A stretch of DNA of 64,000 bases from Deltaproteobacteria bacterium (GCA_021813685.1 JAKAJS010000083.1:17914-81913); one strand, 5' to 3'; shown: positions 1-7,406, numbered from the stretch's first letter. Notes: generated from the sequence alone by a model not told the origin. Numbers and translations are program-made.

Positions 1-725
1 CGCGGGTCGAAGGGGAGGCTTCCCAGGAAATGAATCCCCATCTGATTGGCGGTGCGCGCGCCTCCGCCTTTTCCCAGAAGCGGGGTTTCGGTGTTGCAGT
101 GAGGGCAGATAAACCCGCTCATGTTCTCGACAAGGCCGAGGACCTCCATGCGCACCTGTTTGCAGAAGTTGATCGACTTTCGTACATCCGCCAGTGCGAT
201 TTCCTGGGGAGTCGTAACGATGACCGCTTTGGCGTCGGGTACGGTCTGGACTATGCTTAACGGCTCATCTCCCGTTCCGGGAGGCGAGTCGATCACAAGG
301 AAATCGAGATCGCCCCACTCCACGTCGGAGATAAACTGTTGAATGACCCCGTGTTTTACCGGGCCCCGCCAGATCACGGCCGTGTCGCGGTCTTCCAGAA
401 GACATTCGATCGAAATGACATGCAGCCGGTCACTATAGGCATGGGGCAGCATGCGTTTTTCGGGTGTAAAGCCGAAAACGCCCTCCAGTCCCAGCATGCG
501 TGGGATGCTTGGCCCATGAAGGTCCACATCGAGCAAGCCGACTCGATTGCCTAGCTTTGCCAGACTGAGCGCCAGATAGGCAGCCACACTGCTCTTGCCC
601 ACTCCGCCCTTGCCGCTCATGACGAGCAGCTTGTGACCGATCCGGCCCAGTTGCTCCCGGATTCGCGCGTTGTCTTCTCCCTGCTGCCGGCCGTGGCCGC
701 ACTGCGGGTTTTCCGATGAACTCAT
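1..725 (-). CDS. Mrp/NBP35-family Fe-S carrier ATPase, partial (C-terminus off left edge)
   Basis: The minus strand reads open from an ATG at 725 to the window edge, about 241 residues. It has the deviant Walker A motif SGKGGVGKS near residue 37, the switch-like DVDLHGPSIPRMLG, the IDSPPGTGDE motif and a CPHC pair in a MSGFICPHC context, the Cys pair that binds a bridging 4Fe-4S cluster in Mrp/NBP35/ApbC proteins. Family members load or carry Fe-S clusters to apoproteins in the cytoplasm using ATP. A run of G about 9 bases before the ATG serves as ribosome site. It lies downstream of, and on the same strand as, a NifU-like scaffold and a DtxR-type regulator, which fits an Fe-S assembly role. 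Some Desulfobacterota Mrp-like proteins fuse to a NifX domain; that end is not visible here. Confidence 0.92.
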   Translation of the reverse strand, partial: MSSSENPQCGHGRQQGEDNARIREQLGRIGHKLLVMSGKGGVGKSSVAAYLALSLAKLGNRVGLLDVDLHGPSIPRMLGLEGVFGFTPEKRMLPHAYSDRLHVISIECLLEDRDTAVIWRGPVKHGVIQQFISDVEWGDLDFLVIDSPPGTGDEPLSIVQTVPDAKAVIVTTPQEIALADVRKSINFCKQVRMEVLGLVENMSGFICPHCNTETPLLGKGGGARTANQMGIHFLGSLPFDP

Positions 726-1129
726 AAAAGATGTACCCCCTTTGTATCGTAGAAATCAGTGAAAAAACACATTCGAGCAACCTCCGTACTACCGCCCCCG
801 GGGCAAGTTTGTCCCGGGCCTCTCTCCAGGTGTCCCCGGTTCACCCGGGGAACATTCGGTTCCTTGAGGGGCGAGCCAATGGGTTCAGGCTGCACTATTG
901 TAAGGCAAAAGGGACTGAAGAGGGAAGAGCTGTCCGGACGATTACCCGGGCGGAAATCATTTCTGAAAAGAAGCGAGAAGCAGGAAGTGACGCGCGCGTT
1001 GCTAATCGCTTCAAGAAATCCTGCGATATCCCGAAATCAAAAAAAGGGACAGGATGGTTTCCTTCTCTCTTCCCGCTTCCCGCTCCCCGCTCCCCGCTCC
1101 CCGCTTCCCGCTTCCCGCTCCCCGCTTCA
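726..1129. other. intergenic region, no gene seen
   Basis: About 400 bases between the Mrp-like ATPase and the dtxR-like gene. The open frames crossing it are low-complexity, lack a ribosome site and resemble nothing I know. It ends in a heptamer tandem repeat next to the dtxR-like stop codon. I see no clear promoter or terminator. Confidence 0.5.
1071..1126. repeat. 8 x 7-bp tandem repeat (YCCCGCT)
   Basis: Eight consecutive 7-base units of the form TCCCGCT or CCCCGCT run from 1071 and end four bases before the stop codon of the dtxR-like gene. The unit is not a multiple of three and lies outside the reading frame, so copy number can change without touching the protein. A second 7-base array lies next to another stop codon at 61575-61602. 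Confidence 0.85.
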
Positions 1130-1657
1130 TCAGCCCTCCGCGCCTGTCGGTTCGACCCGGTCGATCTGCCCCAGGCATAGTTCGAGGCACTCTTTGCAAC
1201 TCGAAGACTTAGCCCCCCCTTCGCAGAACAGTGCGAAAGCCTCCGACCAGTTGATGCCGGTTCTCGGGCAGCTTTTCAGAAACTCGAGAAAGCGGACCAG
1301 CCGTTCGACGGCGATCGAGTCTATGGCATGCTCGATGCGGCAGGCGTTGCGTTCGGCCCGTTCGGGATCGAGTTGCAGCGTGGAGGTGAAAAACTCCCTG
1401 AGTATCCGGTGGCGGTTTATGAAGTCGCGCCCGATCGCGCGTCCTTCACTCGTAAGGGTGATGCTGCTGTAAGGGCTGTAATGGATGAGCCCGCGGCCGG
1501 CAAGCACCTTGAGCGCCCCTGTTACCGAGGGGCGCCGCACCCCCATCTGGTCGGCGATGTCTTTGGCCCGTGCCGCGCGGTTGGATTCCTCCAGGTGAAA
1601 GATCACTTGAAGGTAATCTTCCAGGCTGGCGGAAAGCCCTTTCCGTGCGTTTGGCAT
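1130..1657 (-). CDS. DtxR/MntR-family metal-dependent transcriptional regulator
   Basis: A 175-residue protein starting MPNARKGLSASLEDYLQVI. Residues 8-70 form the winged helix typical of DtxR/MntR (LEDYLQVIFHLEE, then RAKDIADQMGVRRPSVTGAL). The following helices (RHRILREFFTSTL, CRIEHAIDS) form the dimer and metal site, with Cys, Glu and His in the order used by MntR/IdeR relatives. The C-terminus adds a Cys cluster (FCEGGAKSSSCKECLEL) found in anaerobe homologues. Family members repress metal uptake or storage genes when Fe or Mn is bound. The frame is open further upstream, but the ATG at 1657 matches where homologues begin; only a weak GGAAC-AGAGG stretch precedes it. It sits 40 bases after the NifU-like gene on the same strand, so iron sensing and Fe-S assembly are probably co-transcribed. 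Confidence 0.9.
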   Translation of the reverse strand: MPNARKGLSASLEDYLQVIFHLEESNRAARAKDIADQMGVRRPSVTGALKVLAGRGLIHYSPYSSITLTSEGRAIGRDFINRHRILREFFTSTLQLDPERAERNACRIEHAIDSIAVERLVRFLEFLKSCPRTGINWSEAFALFCEGGAKSSSCKECLELCLGQIDRVEPTGAEG

Positions 1658-1697
1658 CCTCTGTTCCCGCCCGGACCATGCCGCTCGCGGCGACCCG

Positions 1698-2114
1698 CTA
1701 TCGGCTTCGGGAACCTTTGCCGGCAACCGCTTTGTAGTAGTCCCCAACGGCCTCTCCCAGTGTGTTGACGGCAAGCCTCGCGCAGTGCATGTGGTCGTCG
1801 GGCAGGCCGCCGAGAAACGATGCAATTTCATCGGGTTCGATGTGGAGCACCTCGTCGATCCGCTTGCCTTTGGCCAGTTCACTCATCGCGCTCGCGCACA
1901 CCCATGTGTAGACGCAGCCGTGAGGCGCTACCCTGATATCCTCGATTGTTTCTTCGGTGATTTTCAAAAAAACCTCGACGGAATCTCCGCACACGCCGAC
2001 CGCGCCGGCCCTGGCGTTGGAATCCTCCAGGTTTCCGATATTTTCAGGCTGTTTGGCCAGGCGGAGAAAATTTTCCCCCACCCGGCCGAGCGCCGCCAAT
2101 TTGCCTTCCGCCAT
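1698..2114 (-). CDS. NifU/IscU-like Fe-S cluster scaffold protein
   Basis: A 138-residue single-domain scaffold. The three cluster-ligand cysteines of the IscU/NifU-N fold are present: in VCGDSVEV, in APHGCVYTWVCASAM and in MHCARLAVNTLGEAV. Such proteins build 2Fe-2S or 4Fe-4S clusters from desulfurase sulfur and pass them on. I chose the second ATG (2114) because AAGGAG lies 9 bases before it; an ATG at 2135 would add seven residues without a good ribosome site. It heads a minus-strand unit with the DtxR-like gene and faces the GAF gene across a region with divergent sigma-54-like promoters. No cysteine desulfurase is next to it, so sulfur must come from elsewhere. Confidence 0.88.
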   Translation of the reverse strand: MAEGKLAALGRVGENFLRLAKQPENIGNLEDSNARAGAVGVCGDSVEVFLKITEETIEDIRVAPHGCVYTWVCASAMSELAKGKRIDEVLHIEPDEIASFLGGLPDDHMHCARLAVNTLGEAVGDYYKAVAGKGSRSR

Positions 2115-2181
2115 CTTCGGTTTCTCCTTTCCCATTGTTCCCTATTTGTCTGCGGTACAAGTGAATAAACAATCCGGTTCA

Positions 2182-2197
2182 ATCAAAAATCGCGCCA
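2182..2197 (-). promoter_or_regulatory. sigma-54-like promoter for the nifU-like gene
   Basis: Read on the minus strand the sequence is TGGCGCGATTTTTGAT, a GG-N10-GA match to the -24/-12 pattern TGGCAC-N5-TTGCW. It lies about 70 bases before the scaffold start. The flanking 22 bases recur with one change at 4953-4974, also upstream of a minus-strand gene, which supports function. The -12 element has A in place of C. Confidence 0.6.
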
Positions 2198-2262
2198 TTC
2201 CTTGGGGCTCTGCCGGGTTGAGGGTATACGGGGGCGCCTGGACTCCCGCAACGCACCCGCAT

Positions 2263-2279
2263 GGATGCAAATTGTTTCC
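2263..2279. promoter_or_regulatory. candidate enhancer/activator site, 17-bp dyad (copy 1)
   Basis: GGATGCAAATTGTTTCC is an imperfect dyad (GGA..CAA.TTG..TCC) and occurs identically at 5068-5084. In both places it lies between divergent sigma-54-like promoters, 44-100 bases from each, where an enhancer-binding protein would sit. The regulator is not encoded in the window. Confidence 0.65.
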
Positions 2280-2331
2280 ATTTTGCCATTCCCCGCCTCT
2301 TCCCTTCCATCTTTAGAGCTTCCAGGAAAAA

Positions 2332-2347
2332 TGGCATGGAGATTGTA
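2332..2347 (+). promoter_or_regulatory. sigma-54-like promoter for the GAF gene
   Basis: TGGCATGGAGATTGTA fits the -24/-12 pattern TGGCAC-N5-TTGCW with GG-N10-GT spacing. Transcription would begin near 2360, about 95 bases before the GAF gene. It pairs with the opposite promoter at 2182-2197. Confidence 0.65.
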
Positions 2348-2453
2348 CTTTCTTTTTCCATTCTTATGGTCTTGCGTACAGGAGGTCAGTGCCATGAGCG
2401 ATCCCGCCGTGTTTGGAGAAAACATCCCTGAATAACACAAAGGAGGAAAAGCC

Positions 2454-3071
2454 ATGAAAAGACAGCCTCTTAACTATGAAACGCTGTTGAAAATCGCCGG
2501 CGCCATCTCCCATTCCAAAGATCCCGAAGAAGTCGTGCTGATGACCGTGGAAAGCATGAAAACGGCCCTGGATGTGAAAGGGTGCGCGTTGTTTCTGGTC
2601 GATCGCCGCACCGATCAGCTCGAGCTCGCCGCCTCATTCGGGTTGAGTAAGACTTACATCGGCAAGGGCCCGGTCAGCGCCTCGCGGTCGATAACGCAAT
2701 CCTTGGACGAGGGGCCGGTGGCCATCTACGATGTGAGCGACGACCCCAGAATTCAGTATCCCGAAGAGGCTCAAAAGGAAGGGATCTCCTCGATTCTTTC
2801 GGTTCCCGACGTGGCCGGCGGAAAGTCGATCGGGGCTTTGCGCGTCTATACGGCCGAACCGTGGGAGTTCACCCTGGAAGACCTCAATTTCGTTCAGGCC
2901 ATGGCCTCGCTGGCCGGTATGGCAATCGAGATGGCAAGGCTCTACAAGGGGATGAAGGACAGCATCGAGGTGCTGAAGCAGTTTAGAGACCCCAAGAGCC
3001 TCAAACTCAAAAGAAGAACTCCCTACGAGGGCGTTCCGGTAAGCGTTGCCAGGAAAGAGTCGGCGGCCTGA
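2454..3071 (+). CDS. GAF-domain protein, possible redox or ligand sensor
   Basis: A 205-residue soluble protein preceded by AAAGGAGG at ideal spacing. Residues 10-165 form one GAF domain: an N-terminal helix (YETLLKIAGAISHSKD), the LDVKGCALFLVD strand, the central SLDEGPVAIYDVSDDPRI segment and the closing LASLAGMAIEMARLYK helix. The last 40 residues are basic and carry no recognised output domain, so it probably acts by binding a ligand and a partner protein. GAF domains bind cyclic nucleotides, haem, Fe-S clusters or small metabolites; the ligand cannot be read from sequence. It shares the sigma-54/dyad control region with the Fe-S scaffold gene, which suggests the same physiological signal. 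Confidence 0.85.
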   Translation: MKRQPLNYETLLKIAGAISHSKDPEEVVLMTVESMKTALDVKGCALFLVDRRTDQLELAASFGLSKTYIGKGPVSASRSITQSLDEGPVAIYDVSDDPRIQYPEEAQKEGISSILSVPDVAGGKSIGALRVYTAEPWEFTLEDLNFVQAMASLAGMAIEMARLYKGMKDSIEVLKQFRDPKSLKLKRRTPYEGVPVSVARKESAA

Positions 3072-3121
3072 GCCACGAGGGCGGGAGGCGCGGGGAGCAA
3101 CTCTGTTCCCCGCGCCGCCGC

Positions 3122-3376
3122 TCAGTGCATGGCTTTCCCACAGCAACTGCCCGGAACGCATCCTGCCGAGGAGGGAGAATGTCCGCAGCATCCGGTGTCG
3201 CCGGCTCCGGGGAGCTTTCCTTCCGGCTTCACTCCCGATAGACTCGAGGGTGTGGAAAGAAGCTTGGTAAGCTCCGAGCTGCCGCATTTTTCGCAGCTCA
3301 ACTCCTCGCTTTCCGTATACACTATCTTTTCGAACACAGTGCCGCACGTTGCACAGACGAACTCGAAGATGGGCAT
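3122..3376 (-). CDS. FmdB-type zinc ribbon protein
   Basis: An 84-residue protein beginning MPIFEFVCATCGTVFE, the hallmark start of the FmdB/CxxC_CxxC_SSSS family, with paired CxxC knuckles (CATC and CEKC) in the first 33 residues. The C-terminal half is unusually Cys-rich (TGCCGHS, SAGCVPGSCCGKAMH), ending in a CCGK motif that may add metal binding. Family members are small putative regulatory or metal-binding proteins; an early link was to formamidase/amidase regulation. It is the last gene of a minus-strand unit with the MBL-fold and NifX-like genes (83-base gap). Confidence 0.85.
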   Translation of the reverse strand: MPIFEFVCATCGTVFEKIVYTESEELSCEKCGSSELTKLLSTPSSLSGVKPEGKLPGAGDTGCCGHSPSSAGCVPGSCCGKAMH

Positions 3377-3459
3377 GGCTGTTTTCCTCCTCGTTATCGT
3401 TTAGACTTAGCGAACTCGGCCTGGCGGTCCCGGCTGCGGCGACTCGCCGCCTCGCCGTG

Positions 3460-4302
3460 TCAGATCTCCAGTACAAATCCTACAGAGCCGAAGGCGAACC
3501 TGTCGCCGAAAGCGGCAGCCAGTCTTGCGGTGACCGCCTGCCCGGTGCAGTGGCCTACCGCAAGCCTTTGAATGTCGAACTGCTGTAACGCCTCGAGGCT
3601 CGGGTCTACCTGCTCTTCGGGGGAAAGGCCCAGGTGGGTGCCTCCCAGAACGGCGTAAATGCGCCTTTCGCCGGTCTTTTCGACCGCATGGCAAAGAATA
3701 TTCACTACTCCCGCGTGGGCGCAGCCCAGAACCACCACGAGTCCCCGCGACGTTTGCAGGATCATCGAGTAATCATCCGGAAAGGGGTCCTGAACGAAAG
3801 TACCGTTTCGGCTGACCACCAGCCTGGCCGAGCCTTTCTCGAAGGCCGTTTCCCGGGGGACTTCGCCGGTTATGAAGACTTTTGACGCTATTTGCGTAAA
3901 GTTGCGCTGGAAATCGAAACGCGCCCCGTGGGTCTCCAGATAGGATCGGGGCCATGGCATCCCGTTGGCTACCGGTACGCGTGCCCCGCCCGGGGCATCG
4001 GCCAGCCGAAATCTTTCCCGGAAGACTTCCGGGTGAGCGGTAACGGGGCAGGGGCCTTTGATCTCGAGGAAGGCGAGCAGGCCTCCGACATGGTCTGAGT
4101 GCCCGTGACTCAAGACTACCCGCGAAACGTCCCGAAGATCCTTTTTGAGCAGCAGGGCGTTGCGAAGGAGGCCAATGCCCTGGCCGGTGTCGAAAAGAAT
4201 ATTCTGTTCGGGTATTTCGATCAGGGCTGCGAAGCCGTGCTCGCCGACAAGTCCCAGTCCCACCACCGTGTTTTCGCAAAGAACCGTGATTCTGCACTCC
4301 AT
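3460..4302 (-). CDS. MBL-fold metallohydrolase (dihydropteroate synthase-like family)
   Basis: A 280-residue metallo-beta-lactamase-fold protein. The metal motif SHGHSDH is at residues 65-71, a GCAHAG motif supplies a further His, and TGEVPRET plus AVGHCTGQ near the C-terminus match the subgroup annotated as '7,8-dihydropterin-6-yl-methyl-4-(beta-D-ribofuranosyl)aminobenzene 5'-phosphate synthase' and related hydrolases of anaerobes. The true substrate in this group is mostly unknown. I start at 4302 because GGAGAGG lies seven bases before that ATG; the frame is open 33 bases further. It follows the NifX-like gene by 49 bases, so the two are probably one transcript. Confidence 0.88.
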   Translation of the reverse strand: MECRITVLCENTVVGLGLVGEHGFAALIEIPEQNILFDTGQGIGLLRNALLLKKDLRDVSRVVLSHGHSDHVGGLLAFLEIKGPCPVTAHPEVFRERFRLADAPGGARVPVANGMPWPRSYLETHGARFDFQRNFTQIASKVFITGEVPRETAFEKGSARLVVSRNGTFVQDPFPDDYSMILQTSRGLVVVLGCAHAGVVNILCHAVEKTGERRIYAVLGGTHLGLSPEEQVDPSLEALQQFDIQRLAVGHCTGQAVTARLAAAFGDRFAFGSVGFVLEI

Positions 4303-4351
4303 CAGTACGCCTCTCCAAGAGTTGCGAACTTGCAACCCGACGGTTTGGTCC

Positions 4352-4894
4352 TCAATTGTCGATCTTTCTGGTCATGGCTGCGGAACACCCCGGACAGCGA
4401 AGCTGAGAGCACGGGATGCCGCGTTCGTGGGGTGCTGTGGCGCCGCACTGCGGGCAGATACAAAGGCCTCCCGGCCCGCCCGTGGCCATGTTTAGCAGCC
4501 CTGGTTCCGAAGATTCGGTTACCCCCGTGCATTTTGCGCTCCCTTTGTACCGGCGCTGTCCCCGGCATCCGGGGAGCCAGTATCGGGGGCGGTCCAGTTC
4601 TCCTTTGCGGTAGGCCTGAAGCACTTCCTCGATGTCGCCCGCGATTCCGTGGATGATTCTGAGTCCGAGGCTCTCCCCGTAGTGCAGCATCTCCGGGCTG
4701 AGCGCGCCGCATATCACGGTATCGATTCCCTGCTGCCGCAGGGCGCGCATCAGGGCGAACCTGCCGGTTTCCTGCACGCCGATTTCACGGCTCGCGTTCA
4801 CATCCGGAGGGGCCTCTTCGGGGACGATCAGGATCTTCGAGCACCAATCCAGCACCGGCGCCACCCGGGTGCGGAAGATCGGGATGGCCATCAT
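4352..4894 (-). CDS. NifX/NifB-C-like (dinitrogenase FeMo-cofactor-type) protein with C-terminal zinc ribbon
   Basis: A 180-residue protein in two parts. Residues 1-110 resemble the NifX/NafY/NifB-C fold that carries Fe-S or FeMo-cofactor precursors (GIDTVICGALSPEMLHYGESLGL, then AGDIEEVLQAYRKGEL). Residues 140-175 form a zinc ribbon (CICPQCGATAPH and LRCPGCSAAM). In non-fixing anaerobes such proteins accompany Mrp-type ATPases and are thought to help in metal-cluster handling. The start at 4894 places AGGAG six bases upstream; an ATG overlaps at 4900. It heads the 4894-3122 unit under its own sigma-54-like promoter. Confidence 0.85.
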   Translation of the reverse strand: MMAIPIFRTRVAPVLDWCSKILIVPEEAPPDVNASREIGVQETGRFALMRALRQQGIDTVICGALSPEMLHYGESLGLRIIHGIAGDIEEVLQAYRKGELDRPRYWLPGCRGQRRYKGSAKCTGVTESSEPGLLNMATGGPGGLCICPQCGATAPHERGIPCSQLRCPGCSAAMTRKIDN

Positions 4895-4952
4895 AGGCAT
4901 CTCCTGGGAACATTGTCTCCAATTCTATCCGAATCGGGGTGCGTACAAAACT

Positions 4953-4968
4953 ATCAAAAAACGCGCCA
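4953..4968 (-). promoter_or_regulatory. sigma-54-like promoter for the NifX-like unit
   Basis: On the minus strand TGGCGCGTTTTTTGAT, nearly the same as the promoter at 2182-2197, with GG-N10-GA spacing. It lies about 60 bases before the NifX-like start. Confidence 0.6.
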
Positions 4969-5067
4969 TTCCTTCCCGGCCCGGCCTATTGCGCTGCGCC
5001 TCGCTTCCTGCTTCTTGCTCCCCGTTTCTTTTCCGGGCGTCTATCGTCCCCTCTGACCCGTTGGGAA

Positions 5068-5084
5068 GGATGCAAATTGTTTCC
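5068..5084. promoter_or_regulatory. candidate enhancer/activator site, 17-bp dyad (copy 2)
   Basis: Identical to the dyad at 2263-2279 (GGATGCAAATTGTTTCC). It is followed, as in copy 1, by a CCCTCTTCCCTT-like stretch and then a sigma-54-like promoter starting 60 bases after the first base of the dyad. Confidence 0.65.
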
Positions 5085-5127
5085 CCGATACGGTCCCCCC
5101 TCTTCCCTTGCGCCTTTCCTGCCTGGA

Positions 5128-5143
5128 TGGCACGAAGCTTGTT
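5128..5143 (+). promoter_or_regulatory. sigma-54-like promoter for the selenoprotein gene
   Basis: TGGCACGAAGCTTGTT matches the -24 element exactly and the -12 element with GT for GC. Transcription would begin near 5155. Confidence 0.68.
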
Positions 5144-5167
5144 ATTAAAGAGTGTGCCCGGGGGATC

Positions 5168-5196
5168 TTGACATTTGACCCGTGGTGATTTGGATA
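5168..5196 (+). promoter_or_regulatory. sigma-70-like promoter for the selenoprotein gene
   Basis: A perfect -35 TTGACA, a 17-base spacer and TGGATA as a fair -10. It lies about 100 bases before the GTG start and could give basal transcription beside the sigma-54 promoter. Confidence 0.5.
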
Positions 5197-5300
5197 CGCT
5201 AAAGACAGGACCGGGAATTTTCGAGAAAATTCTGTTCGGTATCAGGCGGAGCCTGCAAAAAGCTCGAGTCGGAAACAGTGGCGACAGAAGGAGGTGTGGC

Positions 5301-6665
5301 GTGAAGAGCGGAGATAAACTGGTGATCGTTGGGTGCAGCGGTTCGGGGGGCCCGGCAGCGATGCTGGCCAAAAAACTCATGCCCGAAGTGGATGTTACCG
5401 TCATTCGCAAGGAAGAGTTCTTTATCGTCAGGTGAGCGCTTCCTCACGTAGTGGCCGGTCTGGCCGCTGGGCAATCGATCGTTGTGCCCGACAAAATGCT
5501 TGAAGGCGCCGGGATAAAAGTCATACAGGACACCGTGACCGGGGTCGACGCAGCGAACAAAAGCGTCATGGTGTCCGGCGGCGAAACGTATCCCTATGAC
5601 AAACTCTACCTTGCGACGGGGGCGAGCGCCCTTATTCCGCCCATTGAAGGCCGGGACCTCGGGGGGGTTGTGTCGTTGCGCGGACTTTCCGATGCCGAGG
5701 AAATCAAAGCCTGTATAGCCGAAAAAGCGCCTGTAAATATCGTGTTCATCGGCGCCGGGTTTATCAGCATGGAAATTGCGTCGCTCCTGGTGGAAAACGT
5801 ACCGCGCAAGCTCAATATTTCGTTGGTGGAATTTCTGGACCGTCCTCTTCCCCTCATGCTGGACAAGGACATGGCGGAGTTAGTCCAGACATTCGTCGAG
5901 CAGAAGGGGCTGCGTATTTTTACGGGTGAGAAGGCGGAAAAACTGGTCGGGCGGGACGGCAGGGTGACCGGTGTGAAGCTTGCCTCCGGAAAAGAACTCG
6001 ATGCCGACATGGTCGTGATATCCGTTGGCGTTCAACCCAATGTGGAACTTGCCGAGCAGATCGGACTGGAGATGGGCCGGTTTGGCATCAAAGTGAACGG
6101 ATTCCAGGAAACCTCCCACCCGGATATCCTGGCGGGTGGCGATTGCGTTGAAAAAATCCATTTCGTCACCAAAAAGCCGACAGCGGGCCGTCTGCGAGGA
6201 CCTGCGGTCATGCAGGGCCGGATTGCCGCAAAGCGGCTCGCAGGCTATGCCATCGAGTTTCCGGGCGTGCTGGATGCCGGGGGCTGCAAGCTCTTTGATA
6301 TGACGGTAACCGCTACCGGTCTTACCGAGGAAAGTGCTGCCCGGGAAGGCATTGAAACGGTGTGCGCCGTTGTGGACTCCAGGAGCAGGCATGCGATGAT
6401 TCCGGGCGTCAAACCCTGGAAAATCAAACTGGTCTTTGACAAAAACACCCAAAAACTTATCGGGGGCCAGATAGTGAGCCATGAGGTGGCGCCGGCACGC
6501 GAGATCGATGCGGTTAGCGCCTTTATCCTGGGCGGGAAAACGATCCCCGAACTGACAACCTTCACCTCCGCCTGCAACCCCGATATTTCTTCGGAGCCGA
6601 GTGCAGAGCCGATCACGGTTGCCGCCGAACAGGCGCTGCAAAAATTGAGGGCTCAACTCGGGTAA
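5301..6665 (+). CDS. Sec-containing FAD/NAD disulfide oxidoreductase (CoA-disulfide reductase / NADH oxidase family)
   Basis: A flavoprotein of 454 residues if the in-frame TGA at 5433-5435 is read as selenocysteine. It starts with GTG at 5301, six bases after AGGAGG. The FAD motif is VIVGCSGSGG near residue 9. Residue 45 is the TGA codon, in the context FFIVR-U-ALPHVVAG; the redox Cys of CoA-disulfide reductases and Nsr-type NADH:sulfur reductases sits at residue 43 in a C-A/G-L-P-Y motif, so Sec replaces that Cys. The NAD-binding motif FIGAGFISME is near residue 149, the second FAD motif GGDC near 280, and a C-terminal dimerisation domain ends the protein. The length matches the family (about 440-460). 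The family reduces CoA disulfide, polysulfide or O2 with NAD(P)H; substrate here is unknown. Standard annotation would wrongly truncate it at residue 44 or start it at 5451. Confidence 0.88.
5450..5468 (+). promoter_or_regulatory. bacterial SECIS-like hairpin
   Basis: AGTGGCC-GGTCT-GGCCGCT forms a seven-pair stem (one G-U) closing a five-base GGTCT loop. It starts 14 bases after the TGA at 5433-5435. The loop sequence is the same as the apical loop of the E. coli fdhF SECIS, whose two G's and U contact SelB, and the distance from TGA to loop (24 bases) is within the known bacterial range. The hairpin lies inside the reading frame and is translated as VAGLAAG. Confidence 0.82.
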
Positions 6666-6738
6666 TCCTTTCTCCGGTGGTCCGGCGCTATTCGTCGTCC
6701 GGATCCCCGGAATCCTTCCTTCCTCACCTCGGACCGAT

Positions 6739-6767
6739 TTGACTTTGCGCCGGAGGCTTCTTATTTT
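6739..6767 (+). promoter_or_regulatory. sigma-70-like promoter for rubrerythrin
   Basis: TTGACT, a 17-base spacer and TATTTT. It lies about 80 bases before the rubrerythrin start, so this gene appears to have its own promoter apart from the selenoprotein gene 185 bases upstream. Confidence 0.6.
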
Positions 6768-6850
6768 TCAGCTTCCAGTCGTAGGGGCGCGGCCGGCGAT
6801 GCCGTCGCTTATCGTTGATCCACTTTTTTATAACCCGGGGAGAAATGACA

Positions 6851-7345
6851 ATGTCCAAGACAGAAAAGGACCTGATGGACGCCTTTGCCGGTGAGTCACA
6901 GGCAAACAGGAGGTACCTGGCCTATTCGCAAAGGGCCGAAGATGAGTTCATGCACGGTGTGGCCAAGCTTTTCCGAGCCATAGCCGAGGCCGAGACGATT
7001 CATGCGATCAAACACCTGCGCACGGCGGGAAAAGTCCGGAGCACCAGGGAAAACCTCGAAGACGCCATAGCCGGTGAGACCCATGAATACACGAAGATGT
7101 ATCCGGAGATGATCGCGCATGCGAAGGAAGAGGGCCAAAAATCCGCCGAGGTAGGCTTCGATTATGCCAACAAGGTCGAAGCCCTTCATGCGCAGATGTA
7201 TAAAAAAGCCCTCGCCGACCCGGACAATTTTCCCGTTCAGGATTACTACATCTGCAAGATCTGCGGCTACACCGCCGCTAAAGACCTCCCGGATGTCTGC
7301 CCGGTGTGCGGGGCAAATCAAAAGGCTTTCTTCAAGGTCGAATAA
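6851..7345 (+). CDS. rubrerythrin
   Basis: A 164-residue rubrerythrin. Residues 1-125 form the four-helix ferritin-like diiron domain with the ExxH pairs visible (FAGESQANRRY, EAETIHAIKH, GETHEYTKMYPEM). The C-terminus is a rubredoxin-like Fe(SCys)4 domain (YICKICGYT and CPVCGANQ). Rubrerythrin reduces hydrogen peroxide in the cytoplasm of anaerobes using electrons from rubredoxin or NADH oxidoreductases. Two ATGs, at 6845 and 6851, follow GGGGAGAA; I prefer 6851 from spacing and homologue starts (MSKTEKDLMDAF). It follows a flavin disulfide reductase, a plausible oxidative-stress neighbour, and is followed by a strong hairpin. Confidence 0.96.
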   Translation: MSKTEKDLMDAFAGESQANRRYLAYSQRAEDEFMHGVAKLFRAIAEAETIHAIKHLRTAGKVRSTRENLEDAIAGETHEYTKMYPEMIAHAKEEGQKSAEVGFDYANKVEALHAQMYKKALADPDNFPVQDYYICKICGYTAAKDLPDVCPVCGANQKAFFKVE

Positions 7346-7406
7346 TCGCCAGGGAAGCGCGAAACCCGGGAAACATTCCCCACTCTTCTGCTTTTCGCTC
7401 TCTCAA

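Larger units (their letters stand above)
4895..5300. other. divergent control region between NifX-like gene and selenoprotein gene
   Basis: About 400 bases holding, from left to right, a minus-strand sigma-54-like promoter, a GC-rich spacer, the 17-bp dyad, a plus-strand sigma-54-like promoter and a sigma-70-like promoter. The architecture repeats that of 2115-2453. The transcribed leader before the selenoprotein start is about 140 bases, with no riboswitch I recognise. Confidence 0.6.

Noticed and set aside
731..1180. Plus-strand open frame crossing the Mrp-dtxR gap
   Set aside because: Low-complexity Pro/Ser/Arg product from the heptamer repeat, no ribosome site and overlap with the dtxR-like gene.
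1658..1882. N-terminal extension of the dtxR-like frame
   Set aside because: The extra residues are the out-of-frame shadow of the NifU-like gene; the DtxR fold begins at the ATG at 1657.
5451..6665. A separate oxidoreductase gene starting at GTG 5451
   Set aside because: It would lack the whole FAD-binding N-terminus, which lies just upstream in the same frame before the TGA; the selenocysteine reading explains both parts.
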